Source: Sequoia sempervirens
Lineage: Eukaryota; Streptophyta; Pinopsida; Cupressales; Cupressaceae
Direction of reading: 5' to 3'
Assembly: GCA_007258455.2 (NCBI GenBank)
Contig: VDFB02000001.1
Location: 12,380,754-12,444,753, forward strand
Length of the DNA: 64,000 nt
How positions within the stretch are numbered: position 1 is the first letter of the stretch; every line of letters begins with the position of its first letter. Below, one piece after another: positions 22,606-35,580 of the stretch. The notes below the pieces were generated by a model. The model ran no database searches, was not told the DNA's origin, and saw only the letters and a list, made by a program, of their open reading frames with translations. The position numbers were made by a program, and so were the translations under genes.

Positions 22606-24398
22606 ACCTTGTTGTAATGCAATCCTTCACAACGGATATTTTAGGGACCTTCATTGAGAGAGATGGCTAATTCCACAATCTCTTGGTTGTAAATACACAA
22701 TTTATGATGTTAAGAATTGTGCTACCATTCTTCTATAGAATGTTTCATATTGGTGTATGTATTTTGGTTTACTTTAGCAATGTCAATGACTTCCCTCCCC
22801 TGCCTTATTAAGTATGACCACCATTCTTTTTTTTAGAATGATATGCATCTGATATATTATGATCCTTGTTAGTTGATATTTTGTTGATTTGGTTGAAATG
22901 AATATGGAATAGCAATGCATCTCTCTAAATCAAAATGTGATCGGCACTTGAGTAGTCCACATGAAAATAAATTCCTATAATTTTCTACATTGATTAGTGG
23001 TTACTAAATTTGATATGAAAAATGATGACAATTGATATTGTCTTTGGAATCTTGGATAATGAGTAGGCAGAAGACAAGGAGGAGTAAATTACTGCACAAT
23101 ATTATAAGTTATTCAATTGAGTTGACCATATTAAACATTGAAAATAAAATATTACCAGAGACAATAATGGCCAAATCAAAAATAAAAAGATGGCCATGGT
23201 TTTTTAATATTTTATGCCATTCCTTTATTTTTTAAAGAAATTATGTCAAAAAAAATTAGCCATGTTTTTTTTGTTATACCATTACTTTTTTCTTTGTAAA
23301 AAGAGAGAAAATAATGTTAATGTCCACAAATGACCATAACAGGTAAATGAGATTGTAACAATGCATGGTGCTCAATAAGTGTTGAATGAACAAGAAAAAG
23401 AAGAAAATTGGCCCCCAATAACATAAGAGAGTATACCAAAATACAAAAGTACTTGTTAAGTATGCACATGTGATGTCTCCAATCCAACGACTGTAGGAAA
23501 TGGATGATTTAGCAGACGTGTGCAAGCAGAAATAGAATCAAATTGCCAAATATAGATGCCAACTCCCAGCTGATACAATATCCCAAACCCGTGTAAATCA
23601 AATATGCAGCTTCAACTACCATTTCAACCCCTCACCGCTTTGAAGAACCCTCCCATGCATTATTAATTGACTACACAGCAGATCTGACTCTTGTATGTAT
23701 CAAAATAACCCAGGTGACAACAGAACCATTAATGTTATTCATGAACAACAGCTATAAACAACAATTTTTACGCTCAGATCTAGGAGTTAGAAAGTTGGCT
23801 ACACTTATATCTTGTATGGATCACCATCAAACAATACTATATATGTAAATCAACTCTTTCAATGCTGATTATTATAGAAATATCAGAATATACCAGTGGA
23901 CTCCCCTCTTAGCATAAAATTCAGACTTTATTCGTCAATATTAGGAGCTTCAGATATTCAATCAATATTATACCGCACTTGTAATGTGGTTTACAGTTGT
24001 ACAGGTATCAAAATATCCTCAAGAAAGAATATATCAAAACCAAATATTATTAATAGTAAATGACTATGATCATATTCACAAAAAAGAAAATAGAGGATAT
24101 AAATATCATAATCGTCGAAGAACATTGAGAATCAATCTAGAAGATGGAGCAACTTAGGGTAAAACATGGAGTATGATTGTTCATCTTCTCCCTCAATCTC
24201 ATAGCTCCTCCTTCCTCTCCTCTCCTTTTTTGAAGATTGTATCAACAACTTCATTTATGCACACAAAATTAATGTTGTTATTATCTTCATGCATGGTTAG
24301 ACTATCATTATTCATGACCAATAAATATTCAACTTCATTCTCTGGGCTCATGTTCACAATAATTTTTTAAAGAGAAAATCAATATAGTCAAGTTTGGA
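22606..24398. other. Gene-free AT-rich stretch
   Basis: No coding region, repeat array or RNA gene could be supported here. Short ORFs (for example 23032-23235 and the minus-strand 23525-23274) look random. The right edge at about 24399 is where homology to the block at 57418 begins. Confidence 0.5.
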
Positions 24399-24950
24399 GC
24401 CGGCTAACTACTAGACAAAAAGCACCTATGTACATACAAAAACGCATGAAAAACATACATAACAACATACATAACAACATACATAACATGACGTAATGTT
24501 GTAGTGTGGGGCCCGCCAGACAGGGGATTATGGAGAAAAGCAACGGGAGCAAACGGCCGGCGATGGTTAGGTGAGAGTTAATGATGCCGTTAGCTGGGTT
24601 TTCCCACCCGTGGCTGGGGGAAAAAGGCGGGTAGGTTTGCTTTCTCGACAAGTCTCTTTTCTGTGGCGCGGGAAAAGTGGAAGGGAAAGTGACGTGGGCG
24701 AAAACAAAGCCTTTTCTGTTTCAAGGAAGAAAGGAGAAAATATTATTTGTTTCCAGTCTGCATGTTGAAAGGGAAAGCTGAAGGTCTGAGTGCATGTGGA
24801 CGATGACGACTTAGAGGAGAATATCGACCAAATCGAGGTTGTAAGCTGAAGTGTGGAGTGCACGTGGAGGAGTTGGAGGAGAATACTGACGAAATTTGAG
24901 CTGAGGGATAATTGGGTTACAGGCAGAGGGCTTTACAAGATTTTTTAATT
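24399..24950 (+). repeat. End-like block E, left copy
   Basis: It begins ggagccggctaactactaga and closely matches 57418 onward (ggagtcggctaactactaga). It includes short direct repeats of acatacataacaac, then a GC-richer stretch with gatggttaggtgagagttaa, a gggggaaaaaggcgggtagg block and a gcgggaaaagtggaaggg block. The inverted copy at 53000-53455 shares the second half. The start at 24399 is where similarity to the 57.4-kb copy begins, so it may be a true terminus. Confidence 0.6.
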
Positions 24951-27900
24951 TGAAATTTGGGAATCACAATGTGGAGTTACTTGAATGTTGTTGTTTAAAT
25001 GTATGAATGTCTTCAAAATCACAAATTCCATTGTTGTGTTTAAATTTCAGTTGATTGAAAAAAAAAGTGCACAAAATAAATGTGAATGGGAAACATAGTG
25101 TTGGGTTTCAGTTATTTGAATCTCCTTGTTTAAATGTAATGGGTTGACTCTTGGTGGGTTGCTTGGTTCTTAACACCCACAATTTTGCAACATGGAATGT
25201 TACAAAATAGTATGAATGTCTTCAAATTCACACATTCCATTGTGTTTTAATTTCAGTCAATTGAAAAAAAAAAGTGCACAAAATAATTGTGAATGGAAAA
25301 CACAGTGTTGGGTTTCAATTATTTAAATCTCTTTGTTTAAATGTAAAGGGTTATTTCATGGTGGGTTGCTTCTTTCTTAACACCCACGATTTTGCAACAT
25401 GGAATGTTACAAAATAGTATGAATGTCTTTGAATTCATACATTCCATTGTGTTTTAATTTCAGTTGATTGAAAAAAAAAGTGCACAAAATAATTGTGAAT
25501 GAGAAACACAGTGTTGGGTTTCAGTTATTTGAATCTCTTTGTGTAAATGTAAAGGGTTGTCTCATGGTGGGTTGCTTGCTTCTTAACACCCACGATTTTG
25601 CAACATGGAATGTTCCAAAACAGTATGAATGTCTTTGAATTCGCACATTCCATTGTTGTGTTTTAATTTCAGTCGATTGAAAATAAAAGTGCACAAAATA
25701 ATTGTGAATGGGAAACACAGTGTTGGGTTTCAATTATTTGAATCTCTTTGTTTATATGTAAAGGGTTGTCTCATGGTGAGTTGTTTGCTTCTTAACACCC
25801 ACGGTTTTGCAACATGGAATGTTACAAAACAATATGAATGTCTTTGAATTCACACATTCCATTGTTGTGTTTTAATTTTAGTCGATTGAAAAAAAAAGTG
25901 CACAAAATAATTGTGAATGGGAAACACAATGCTGGGTTTCAATTATTTGAATCTCCTTGTTTAAATGTAAAGGTTGTCTCATGGTGGGTTGTTTGCTTTT
26001 TAACACCCACAGTTTTGCAACATGGAATGTTACAAAACAGTATGAATGTCTTTGAATTCACACATTTCATTGTTGTGTTTTAATTTCGGTGGATTGAAAA
26101 AAAAAGTGCACAAAATAATTGTGAATGGGAAACACAGTGCTGGGTTTCAGTTATTTGAATCTTCTTGTTTAAATGTAAAGGGTTGTATCATGGTGGGTTG
26201 CTTGCTTCATAACACCCATGGTTTTGCAACGTGGAATGTTAAAAAATAATATGAATGTCTTCGAATTCACACATTCTATTGTTGTGTTTAAATTCCGGTT
26301 GATTGAAAAAAAAATGCACAAAATAATTGTAAATGGGAAACACAGTGCTGGGTTTCAGTTATTTAAATCTCTCTGTTTGAATGTAAAGGGTTGTTTGATG
26401 GTGGGTTGTTTGCTTCTTAACACCCATGGTTTTGAAACATGGAATGTTACAAAACAGTATGAATGTGTTCTAAATCGCATTCAATTGTTGTGTTTTTATT
26501 TTGCACCATTAAAAAAAAAAAAAGTTGCACAAAATAATTTCAATTAGGAAAACACAGTGTTGGGTTCTAGTTATTTGAATCTCCCTATTCAAATGTAAAA
26601 AATTGCCTCTCAGTTGGTTGCTTGTTTCTTAACACCCACGGTTACGCAAAAAATAATTGTAAATGGGAAACACAGTGTTGGGTTTCAGTGATTTTAATCT
26701 CCTTGTTTAAATGTAAAGGGTTGTCGCATGCTAGGTTGCTTGCTTCTTAACACCCACGGTTATGCAACATGGAATGTTACAAAACAGTATGAATGTCTTC
26801 CAAATCACACATTTCATTGTTGTGTTTAAATTTCAGTCGATTGAAAAAAAAAGTGCACAAAATAATTGTAAATAGGAAAACACAGTGTTGAGTTTCAGTT
26901 ATTTGAATCTCCCTCTTCAAATATAAAGGGTTGTCTCATGGTGGGCTGCTTGCTTTCTAACACCCACGGTTTTGCAACATGGAATGTTACAAAACAAAAT
27001 GAATGTCTTACAAATCACACATTCAATTGTTGTATATTAATTTTGCACCATTGAAAAAAATAGTTGCACAAAATAATTGCAATTGGGAAAACACAGTGTT
27101 GGGTTTCAGTGATTTGAATCTCTATGTTCAAGTATAGAGGGTTTTGTCATGGTGTGTTGCTTAATTCTGAACACCTACGGTTTTGTAACATGAAATATTA
27201 CAAGACAATATGAATGTCTTCAAAATCACACATTTCATTGTTGTGTTTAAATTTCACACAATTGGAAAAAAAAGTGTTGAAAACAATTGTAAATGGAAAA
27301 CATAGTGTTGAGTTTCAGTTATTTGAATTTCCTTGTTTAAATGTCAAGGGTCGTGTCATCGTGGGTTGCTTGCTTCTTAACATGCGGGTTTTGCAACATG
27401 AAATATTACAAAACCGTATGAATGTGTTTAAAATCACGCATTCCATTGTTGTGTTTAAATTTCACTAGATTGAAAAAAAAAGTGCACAAAATAATTGTAA
27501 ATGGGAAACACAGTGTTCGGTTTCAGTAATTTGAATCTCTGTGTTTAAATGTAAAGGGTTGTCTCATGTTGGGTTGCTTGTTCCTTAACACTTGTGGTTT
27601 TGCAACTTGGAATGTTACAAAACCATATGAATGTTTTCCAAATCACACATTCCATTGTGTTTTAATTTTGCTCCATAAAAAAAAAAAAAGTTGCACAAAA
27701 TAATTGCAATTGGGAAAACACAGTGTTGGGTTTCAGTTATTTGAATCTCCTTGTTCAAATGTAAAGGGTTGTCTCATGGTGGGTGGCTTGATTCTTAAGA
27801 CCCACGGTTTTGCAACATGGAATGTTACAAGATAGTATGAATGTCTTCGAAATCACACATTTCATTGTTCTGTTGAACTTTCGCATGATTGAAAAAATTA

Positions 27901-29290
27901 AAAGCGAAAAATAATTGTGATTTGGAAAACACAGTGTTGGGTTTCAGTTATTTGAATATTCTTGTTTAAATGTCAAGGGTCGTGTCATGGTGGGTTGGTT
28001 ACTTCTTAACACCTACGGTTTTGCAGCATGGAATGTTACAAGACAGTATGAATGTCTTTAAAATCACGCATTCCATTGTTGTGTTTTAATTTCACTTGAT
28101 TGAAAAAAAAAAGTGTACAAAATAATTGTAAATGGGAAATACAGTGTTGGGTTTCATTCCATTGTTGTGTTGAACTTTCACATGATTGAAAAAATCAAGT
28201 GCAAAAAATAATTGTGATTTGGAAAACATAGTGTTGGGTTTTAGTTATTTGAATTTCCTTGTTGAAATGTAACTGGTTGTCTCATGGTGGGTTGTTTGCT
28301 TCTTAACACCCACGGTTTTGCGACATGGAATGTTACAAGACAGTATGAATGTCTTCAAAATCACACATTCCATTGTTATGTTTTAATTTTTGCATGATTA
28401 AAAAAAAAAGGTGCACAAAATAATTGTAATTTGGAAAACACAGTGTTGGGTTTTAGTTATTTGATTTTTTTGTTGAAATGTCAAGGGTCGTATCATGGTG
28501 GGTTGGTTGTTTGTTAACACCTATGGTTTTGAAACATGGAATATTACAAAGCCATATGAATGTTTTCTAAATCACACATTCCATTGTTGTGTTTAACTTT
28601 TGCATTATTGAAAAAATCAAATGCAAAAAAGAAATGTGATTTGGAAAACACATTGTTGAGTTTCAATTATTTCAATGTCTTTGTTTAAATGTCAAGGGTT
28701 GTTTGTTTCTTAACACCTACGGTTTTGGAACATGGAATGTTAGAAAACCGTATGAATGTCTTTGAATCACACATTCCATTGTTGCGTTTGAATTTCGCGT
28801 GCTTGAAAGAAAAGTGCACAAAATAATTATGATTTGGAAAACACAGTGTTGGGTTGCAGTTATTTGAATCTCCTTTAAATGTGAAGGGTTGTGTGATGGT
28901 GGGTTGCTTGCTTCTTAACACCCACGGTTTTGCAACATGGAATGCTACAAAACCATATGAATGTCTTCCAAATCACACATTTCATTGTTGTGTTTAAATC
29001 TTGCACTATTGAGAAAAAAAGTTGCACAAATAATTGCAATTGGGAAAACACAGTGTTGGGTTTTAGTTATTTGAATCTCCTTGTTTAAATTTAAAGGGTT
29101 GTCTCATGGTGGGTGGCTTGATTTATAACACCCACAGTTTTGCAACATGGAATATTATAAGACAATATGAATGTCTTTGAAATCACAAATTCCATTGTTG
29201 TGTTTTAATTTTTGCATGATTGTAAAAATAGTGCACAAAATATTTGTAATTCGGAAAACATAGTGTTGAGTTTCAGTTATAAGTACATTT
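24950..29290 (+). repeat. Tandem satellite A, about 207 bp unit, about 21 copies
   Basis: The landmark tatgaatgtctt recurs at 25003, 25211, 25418, 25624, 25832, 26041, 26250 and so on to about 29165, with a period of 207-209. Each unit also contains gtgcacaaaataattg, gggaaacacagtgttgggtt, a gtctcatggtgggttgcttg block and ttttgcaacatggaatgttac. Some units are truncated, for example at about 26640 and 28160. Many short ORFs run across units and are repeat shadows, not genes. Extra copies lie at 50870-51300 (same orientation) and 58390-58690 (inverted). Confidence 0.95.
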
Positions 29291-29870
29291 TATTTGTACG
29301 TTTGGAGCAGTTGCTTCCTTATCAGCCCTTAGGACAGTAACGTCCATTTTTTGGATAGAGTTTTGAATGTCTTCAATACTTGTCTGTAGCTTTGCAGCCG
29401 CTCTTTGGTTAGCTTGGAGAGTGTCTTTCTCATTAGAGAATGCAGAGGTTTTTTGTTTGATAAGTTATTTACAAAACTTGTCTACCATTTCACACATGGC
29501 TTTCATGTCTCCAGGCAACTGTTTCTCTTTTTTTTGGAATGAAATCCTTTTCTTGTTTACACAATACAAATGTAATGAAAGGAACATCTTTAAAATATAA
29601 AACAAGTCACAACTAGACTAGAAATTGTGTTTGAACTTTCTCTAATTAATAAACTATAGGCATGTTGGAAAACACTGTGGGTTGTACTTTCGATATGTTT
29701 GCTTGCTGTAAGCTGAAGGGTGGAATTTTTTACTTTTGTGCTTGATGTTCTTTTGCTAGTCATGTTTAGTTTTATGTTCACAAATGTTTGACTTCATTGA
29801 CTAATTTTTTTATCACCAGATGCAATGATCGTGTTTTTTTCTTTTCAATTGTTGGCAGCCATAGAAGTAA
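29291..29870. other. Unique spacer between satellite A and the 567-bp array
   Basis: The satellite ends abruptly near 29285. The spacer is T-rich and has a 77-codon ORF (29367-29600) without recognisable features. A short stretch near 29660 (ttggaaaacactgtgggt) carries the core motif shared by the surrounding repeats. Confidence 0.5.
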
Positions 29871-32110
29871 TTACATGTTATTATTCACGTTAGGCTTATA
29901 GGCTACATAAAAAGTTGCAGGTTGGACTTCCCATCTGGTTGTTCAACCTGCACTTTTTTAGTTCATGCATTGTCATATACACTTTTGTTGGTCATGTTAA
30001 CTCACCCCATATGGAAGGGTCGATATCACAACATGCATGCTCAGGTAAAACAGGTTTGTACACCCCATTTACTATAACATCTTATTCTTCTTTCACGTGA
30101 GGTTGTGATTTTTTATGTGGTCTTTATGTCCGCTTCGAGGTTCCAGTAGACACTATGTTTTCCAGCATGCATTGGTTGACATCATGGTTGATAGGAAAAT
30201 TTGCACATGTATGACTTTCTTGATTCACTCCATTACTGATTCATGATTTTGTCAACAGATGCCAAAAACTTTTTATTCTTTTGGCATTGTTGGCACCAAT
30301 TAATGCACATTTATTTACATATAAGGTTCTAAAAGGTTTTGGTTGCCCTCTAACCTTTCCTCTCCATTAACACATACACATGCACCACAACCAAGGTATC
30401 TTCCCTAATACATTCGTTCTTGGAACTGTAGAATTAATTACATAGTGTTATGCACATTACACTCATATGCCACATACAAAGTTGCAGGTTGAACCACTCA
30501 TCGTGTGGTTCAACCTTCACTTCTTTTTTTCATGAATTTCTAGATGCACCTTTGTTGCACATGTTAATACCCCCTAAACGGAAGGCTAAATATCACAACA
30601 TGCCTCCTTAGGTAAGAGAGGTTTGTACACCCCATATTCTCTGAAATATTTGTTATATTTAAATGCAGGATTGTGGTCTTTATGTCAGCGTGGAGGTTCA
30701 TCTACACGCTATTTTTTCCAACCTACATTCGCTTACATCATGGTTGATAGAAAATTTTACACCTTTATACCTTTCCTCATACACTCCATTACTGATTCAT
30801 CTTTTTTTCAACAGATGCAAGAAACATGTTATCATTGTGGTGTTGCTTGCAGCAATGGATGCAATTATTCTTTTTACATACAAGGTTGTCATCAAAGGTT
30901 TTGCTTGCCCTCTAACCCTTCCTCTCCTTTAACACTTACACACACAACACAACCAACGTATATTCCCATGATAATACATCTCTTGTTTCCATTGTATAAT
31001 TACTTACATACTGTGATGCATGTTACACTCCTACGCCACATATGAAGTTCTACGTTGAACTACTGAACGTGTGGTTCAACCTTCACTTGTTTACTTTGTT
31101 AATTGCTAGAAGTGCTTTTTCTCCTCATGTTAAATCATGTGAAATGGAAGGTTGAATATCACAACATGCTTCCTCAGGTAAAAGAAGTTTGTACACCCCA
31201 TATTCTCTAAAATATTTGTTATATTTACATGTGGGGTTGCGGTCTTCATGTCAGCGTGGAGGTTCATCTAGTACACACTATGTTTTCCAACTTGCATTCG
31301 CTTACATCATGGTTCATAGAAAATTTTACACCTTTATACCTTTCCTCATACACTTCATTACTAATTCATCTTTTTTTCAACAGATGCAAGAAACATGTTA
31401 TCATTTTGGCGTTGCTCGCAGCAATGGATGCACTTATTCTTTTTACATACAAGGTTGTCATCAAAGGTTTTGCTTTCCCTCTACCTCTTCCTCTCCTTTA
31501 ACACTTACACACGCAACACAACCAACATATCTTCCCACGATAATACATCTGTTGTTGCTATTGTATAAGTAATTGCATATTGTGATGCATGTTACACTCC
31601 TACACCACATATGAAGTTTTTGGTTGAACCACTAATTGTGTGGTTCAACCTTCACTTGTTTATTTCGTTAATTGCTAGATGTGCTTTTGCTCCTCATGTT
31701 AAGTCATGTGAAATGGAAGGCTGAATATCACAACATGCCTCCTCAGGTAAAAAAGGTTTGTACACCCCATACTCTTTGAAATCTTTGTTATATTTACTTG
31801 TGGGGTTGCGGTCTTTATGTTAGCGTGGAGGCTCGTCTACACACTGTGTTTTCCAACCTGCAATCACTTACATCATGGTTCATAGAAAATTTTGCAGTTT
31901 TATACCTTTCCTCATACTCTCCATTACTAATTCATTTTTTTTCAATAGATGCAAGAAACATGTTATCATTTTGGCATTGCTCGCAACAATGGATGCACTT
32001 TTTTTAATTTTCTCTTCCATACCAAGATGTCATCAAAGGTTTTTCTTGCCATTTTTTGTTGTCCTTGTCTATGTCCACCTGCACGTTGAGATGGACTATC
32101 TGATTTCTAG
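29870..32110 (+). repeat. Tandem repeat of about 567 bp, 4 copies, with splice-like signals
   Basis: The landmark gtttgtacaccccat occurs at about 30054, 30621, 31187 and 31756, giving a period of 566-569. Each unit contains a cctcaggtaaa-like donor context, a polypyrimidine tract ending in tcaacag followed by atgcaagaaacatg (an acceptor-like site), and ttttccaacctgcat. The first copy is the most diverged and the last is cut short. The array lies immediately upstream of the transposase, so it may have been part of a duplicated 5' leader with repeated exons. Confidence 0.85.
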
Positions 32111-32318
32111 CATGCGTTTGTGTTATATTTTATGTGTAGCTTGATTGAATCTATCACCTTTAATTTTCCTCGGTTGAAACCGACAACCTCATATTGGTTT
32201 CACGCAGGTGACAGCTATGCAAGCATATTTTATCTATGTTTAATGAATGGTTTATTTCTTTTTCTTCACACAATCCACACTAATGTTAACTATTCTTCCA
32301 ATTATGTCATTTCCTAGA

Positions 32319-35300
32319 ATGGGGAGAGGTTTGAAATGGAAGAAGCAAGACAAATTGCAGGTGCAAGATGTACAAAATGGAGGCTCTCCTTTTTCGTCTT
32401 CCGATTTGGAATGGGTTGAGGATAAGGTTCTTGAACTTGTTGCAGCAATTTCTCTTACGAGACTTGATCATTTCATTTGCGGTGAAATGTTCGTTGAAGG
32501 TTTCGAAACCAAATTTGTGTACAAGAAAACAAGAGAACCTACCGCCTCTTGTCCCATTGACGACAAAACTTATGGAAAAACAATTTCCTATCAAAGGTTT
32601 GTATCTTTCAACATTCATTTCTATGGTCGAATGATATTTTACTCTCCTTGGTTCAACATGATGAGATGATCCCTTTCTCACAGCTACTAGTGTCAATACG
32701 GTCCTCAAGACAACAGAGGCCAACCTCCACCAGAGAAGAAACCACATAAGATGTTTATACAAATGTGAGATTGTCAATACCACTTCATGGTGAAGGTTAT
32801 GAATGGAAAACCCGATGTTGCCTATATTATCTACAAAGAAATGTTCCACATTGATAAAAATAGTCAATTTTTCCATGGCATTCACGACATAAGTGGAGAG
32901 AAGCGTTCTATGTTTGCCACTAATCTATCTGCAGAGTGCAAAAGCTATATTGAAATCCTTTTGCTCATGGACGTTAGTGTCAATGTAATAATGGATAGAC
33001 ACATCAACAATCCTATGTTATGTGGCATGATGTCCAAGAGAGATCAATTCCTTACAAGAAAGGATGTAATGAATGCTTGGCGAAAGGTGCGTTCTACTCA
33101 CACACAGAAACACAAAGTTGATTCGACAAGTATGCTAATGTGGAGTGGACAGGACTTTGACAACTTCTACTTTCAACGGCCTGATGGGAACAATACACCT
33201 TTTGTTATCGGGGTTTAGACTCCATGGATGTTGGATAGGATGGTTAGTTGCTCACACAATTCAGTCATCTCGATGGATTCCACGTTTGCAACTAACAAAT
33301 ATGGGGTGAGGCCTTACAAACATTGACAAATAGTTCATGTTTTCAATGATCTTGCTAGCTGTAAACTTCACAATGCTCACGCTAAGTTGTTTTGTCTACA
33401 GTATCCATTGTATAATGTCATTTTCGACGAGCAACAGAGTGGTGTGCCGATTGCATGGGTAGTCTCCTCACGAAACAAGATTGAGGACATCTCTGCATGG
33501 CTATGCGTATTGCACGGCCGTGGAAGAAGAGCCAAGCCTGACTAGAGAATCAATGCATTTTTGACCGATGATGCGTCTGCAGAAATCCAAGCCATACAGT
33601 ATGTGCATCCCTTTCTTCATTTGTGTACCTTTATCATTTGCTATTCATTTTCAATGCCACTTTCTCATGCAGTCGAGCGGTAAACAATATCGTTTGTATT
33701 GTCTACTAGGGTTGTCTTTCAATGTCATGTGCTTCTATGCCTCTAGCATGTCAAAGGGGCTTGGCTAAAGAATGTATATAAGTATGCAGCCTAGGAAAGG
33801 GAAATGGACATCTTCCGCAGTCTTAGCTTGATCATGATGGCAATCAGTGACACTGAAGATTGCGTCACTCAGCTATTGAACTCTTTCTTTTAGGAGTTCA
33901 ATGACCAGCCTCGATTCTTAGAGTACTTCAACAAGACCTAGTGCAAAGGAGAAGGTTGAATTGGTTAGTTGACAATTTTCGTCACCTCGCAGGATTCACA
34001 CCATTCAAATTCTTTGATGTCACCTCTAATACGTTGTGGTTTACTTGACTATTAGATTTTTTTTCTCAGCCATGTGGGCAAAAAATTGCAAATTATCCCC
34101 ACATGCCAACCAGGATACGAATGCAACCATTGAGTCATACCATTGTGCACTCAAAACTCGGTACTTGTGTGATCATTCAAAAAAATGCAATAGGAGAATA
34201 AACAATTTGTATTACACACTTGTGTATAAAATGGAACCATTCTATAGGAAAAAGGAAAAGTTGTAGCATTATGGTTTTTTGACGAACCAAAAGCGTTTAA
34301 ATATGCGATCTAGTGTGGAGTGGGTGAAGGCAATTCTGAACGATGGTTGTATTCCTGATGAAACAGATCCTGGATGGTACTAGGTGAAAAGTCAAAGTAG
34401 GTCAATGCACTACATTTTTTCAAAATTTGGGGAGCACCTTTTTGTTTGTGACTGCCCTTGGAGTTTGCAAGGGAACACTTGCAAACATGTCCTCAAGGTT
34501 GCTGACTTGATTAAAAGACCATCTGTCATTGAAGGGGTGGTCCACGGTGAGTGAAGTTCAATTCGAATTGTGTTACTTTATGGGAGTCATTTGTGTTTTG
34601 CATTTTCTACTGCCTAATACAAAAAAAAATTGTGTCGTCATTTAGATGGGGGTGGTCAACTAATTCATGTAGGGATAGATTTGAACAAGACATTGTCATA
34701 GGGGGTCATAGAAGAAAACAATCCTAATGTTCTAACCCCTACTCAAGCTCCTTCTATGACTCATGTATATGATGAACATGTGGTGACAATGTCTCTTTGG
34801 AATGACACAAATGAACTCTTGAACAAAGTGATGCATACACTGCCACAATCTCTACAACAGGTGCAATCATACGCATAATGCATGGACAAGTTTCTAGAGG
34901 ACCTACGACAATCAAATGCATTTCCATTTAATTCATTTTGGATCCTGATCAAGTTGCAACTACCACCATTTGCATGCATCCATGGTTTAGTGCAAGTAGG
35001 GTTCATTGTTGATGTCCAACCCAGCGTACAAAGCATTCCACACAACAGTCAGATCACCAAACCCCTCTGGATGACTCCTTTCCGTTGTCCACGAACAATA
35101 GTTTTAATCTGAATGTCAATATGCAATGTGAGACTTCAGGCGCAATTGCTATGGATGTGGCAGAGGATACAACATCTAATACAGGTGACTATGAGAAAAC
35201 CCATTTCAATTTATATATTGTAATAGGAAATGCTATTGCAGATTTCTTTTTTCCAATATGTGCTTGTACCACGTCATAAGCTTTCTGATTTCTTTTTTGG

Positions 35301-35580
35301 CCTTTTTTGTTCACTTCAGCATTCCAATATGGGGAAAGGAGTCCTTGCCGGCGACTGTCTTTCGCGAGTGTAAACCGAATGGAAGGTATGGTTCAAATTT
35401 AATAACTTTGCTTACATAAGTCCAATTTTTGGTATGACGTTATGCAATATCATGATTCCTTATAAAAATTTGGCTATGGTGACAGGTTGATGTTGGCCAA
35501 CATGCCTTCACTTTGCTGCTTCTTCAAGTCTTACTAAGGATTGCACAAGCATAGTTCAATTAACCTGTATCTATAGGTAA
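32319..35580 (+). pseudogene. MULE transposase with FAR1-like zinc finger and SWIM domain, intron-containing, decayed
   Basis: Exon 1 starts MGRGLKWKK at 32319 and ends at 32596. Candidate introns are 32597-32683, 33306-33401, 33599-33672 and 34547-34645, all GT...AG. A CQYG...DCQYHFMVKV block follows the first intron (FAR1/WRKY-GCM1-like finger). The DDE core shows DSTFATNKYG joined across intron 2 to YPLYNVIFDEQQ, then GVPIAWVVSS, LTDDASAEIQAI and, later, NQDTNATIESYH with the presumed catalytic Glu. A SWIM finger at 34447-34488 reads CDCPWSLQGNTCKH. Stops and frameshifts (for example 32688, 32769, 33216, 33541 and around 33700) show it is inactive. Splice-site-bounded segments continue to about 35580 with a Leu-rich C-terminus. 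Confidence 0.85.

Noticed and set aside
25629..27468. Series of similar plus-strand ORFs starting MSLNSHI or similar
   Set aside because: They recur with the 207-bp satellite period and are frame shadows of the repeat, not a gene family.
24950..29290. CRISPR-like array
   Set aside because: The repeats are direct and about 207 bp with no distinct unique spacers, and the window is from a plant genome.
30623..32144. Similar ORFs starting MYTPYSLKYLLYL
   Set aside because: They repeat in register with the 567-bp array and span its intron-like sequence.
32307..32885. 192-codon minus-strand ORF
   Set aside because: It is antisense to transposase exons 1 and 2, crosses a candidate intron and has no recognisable motif.
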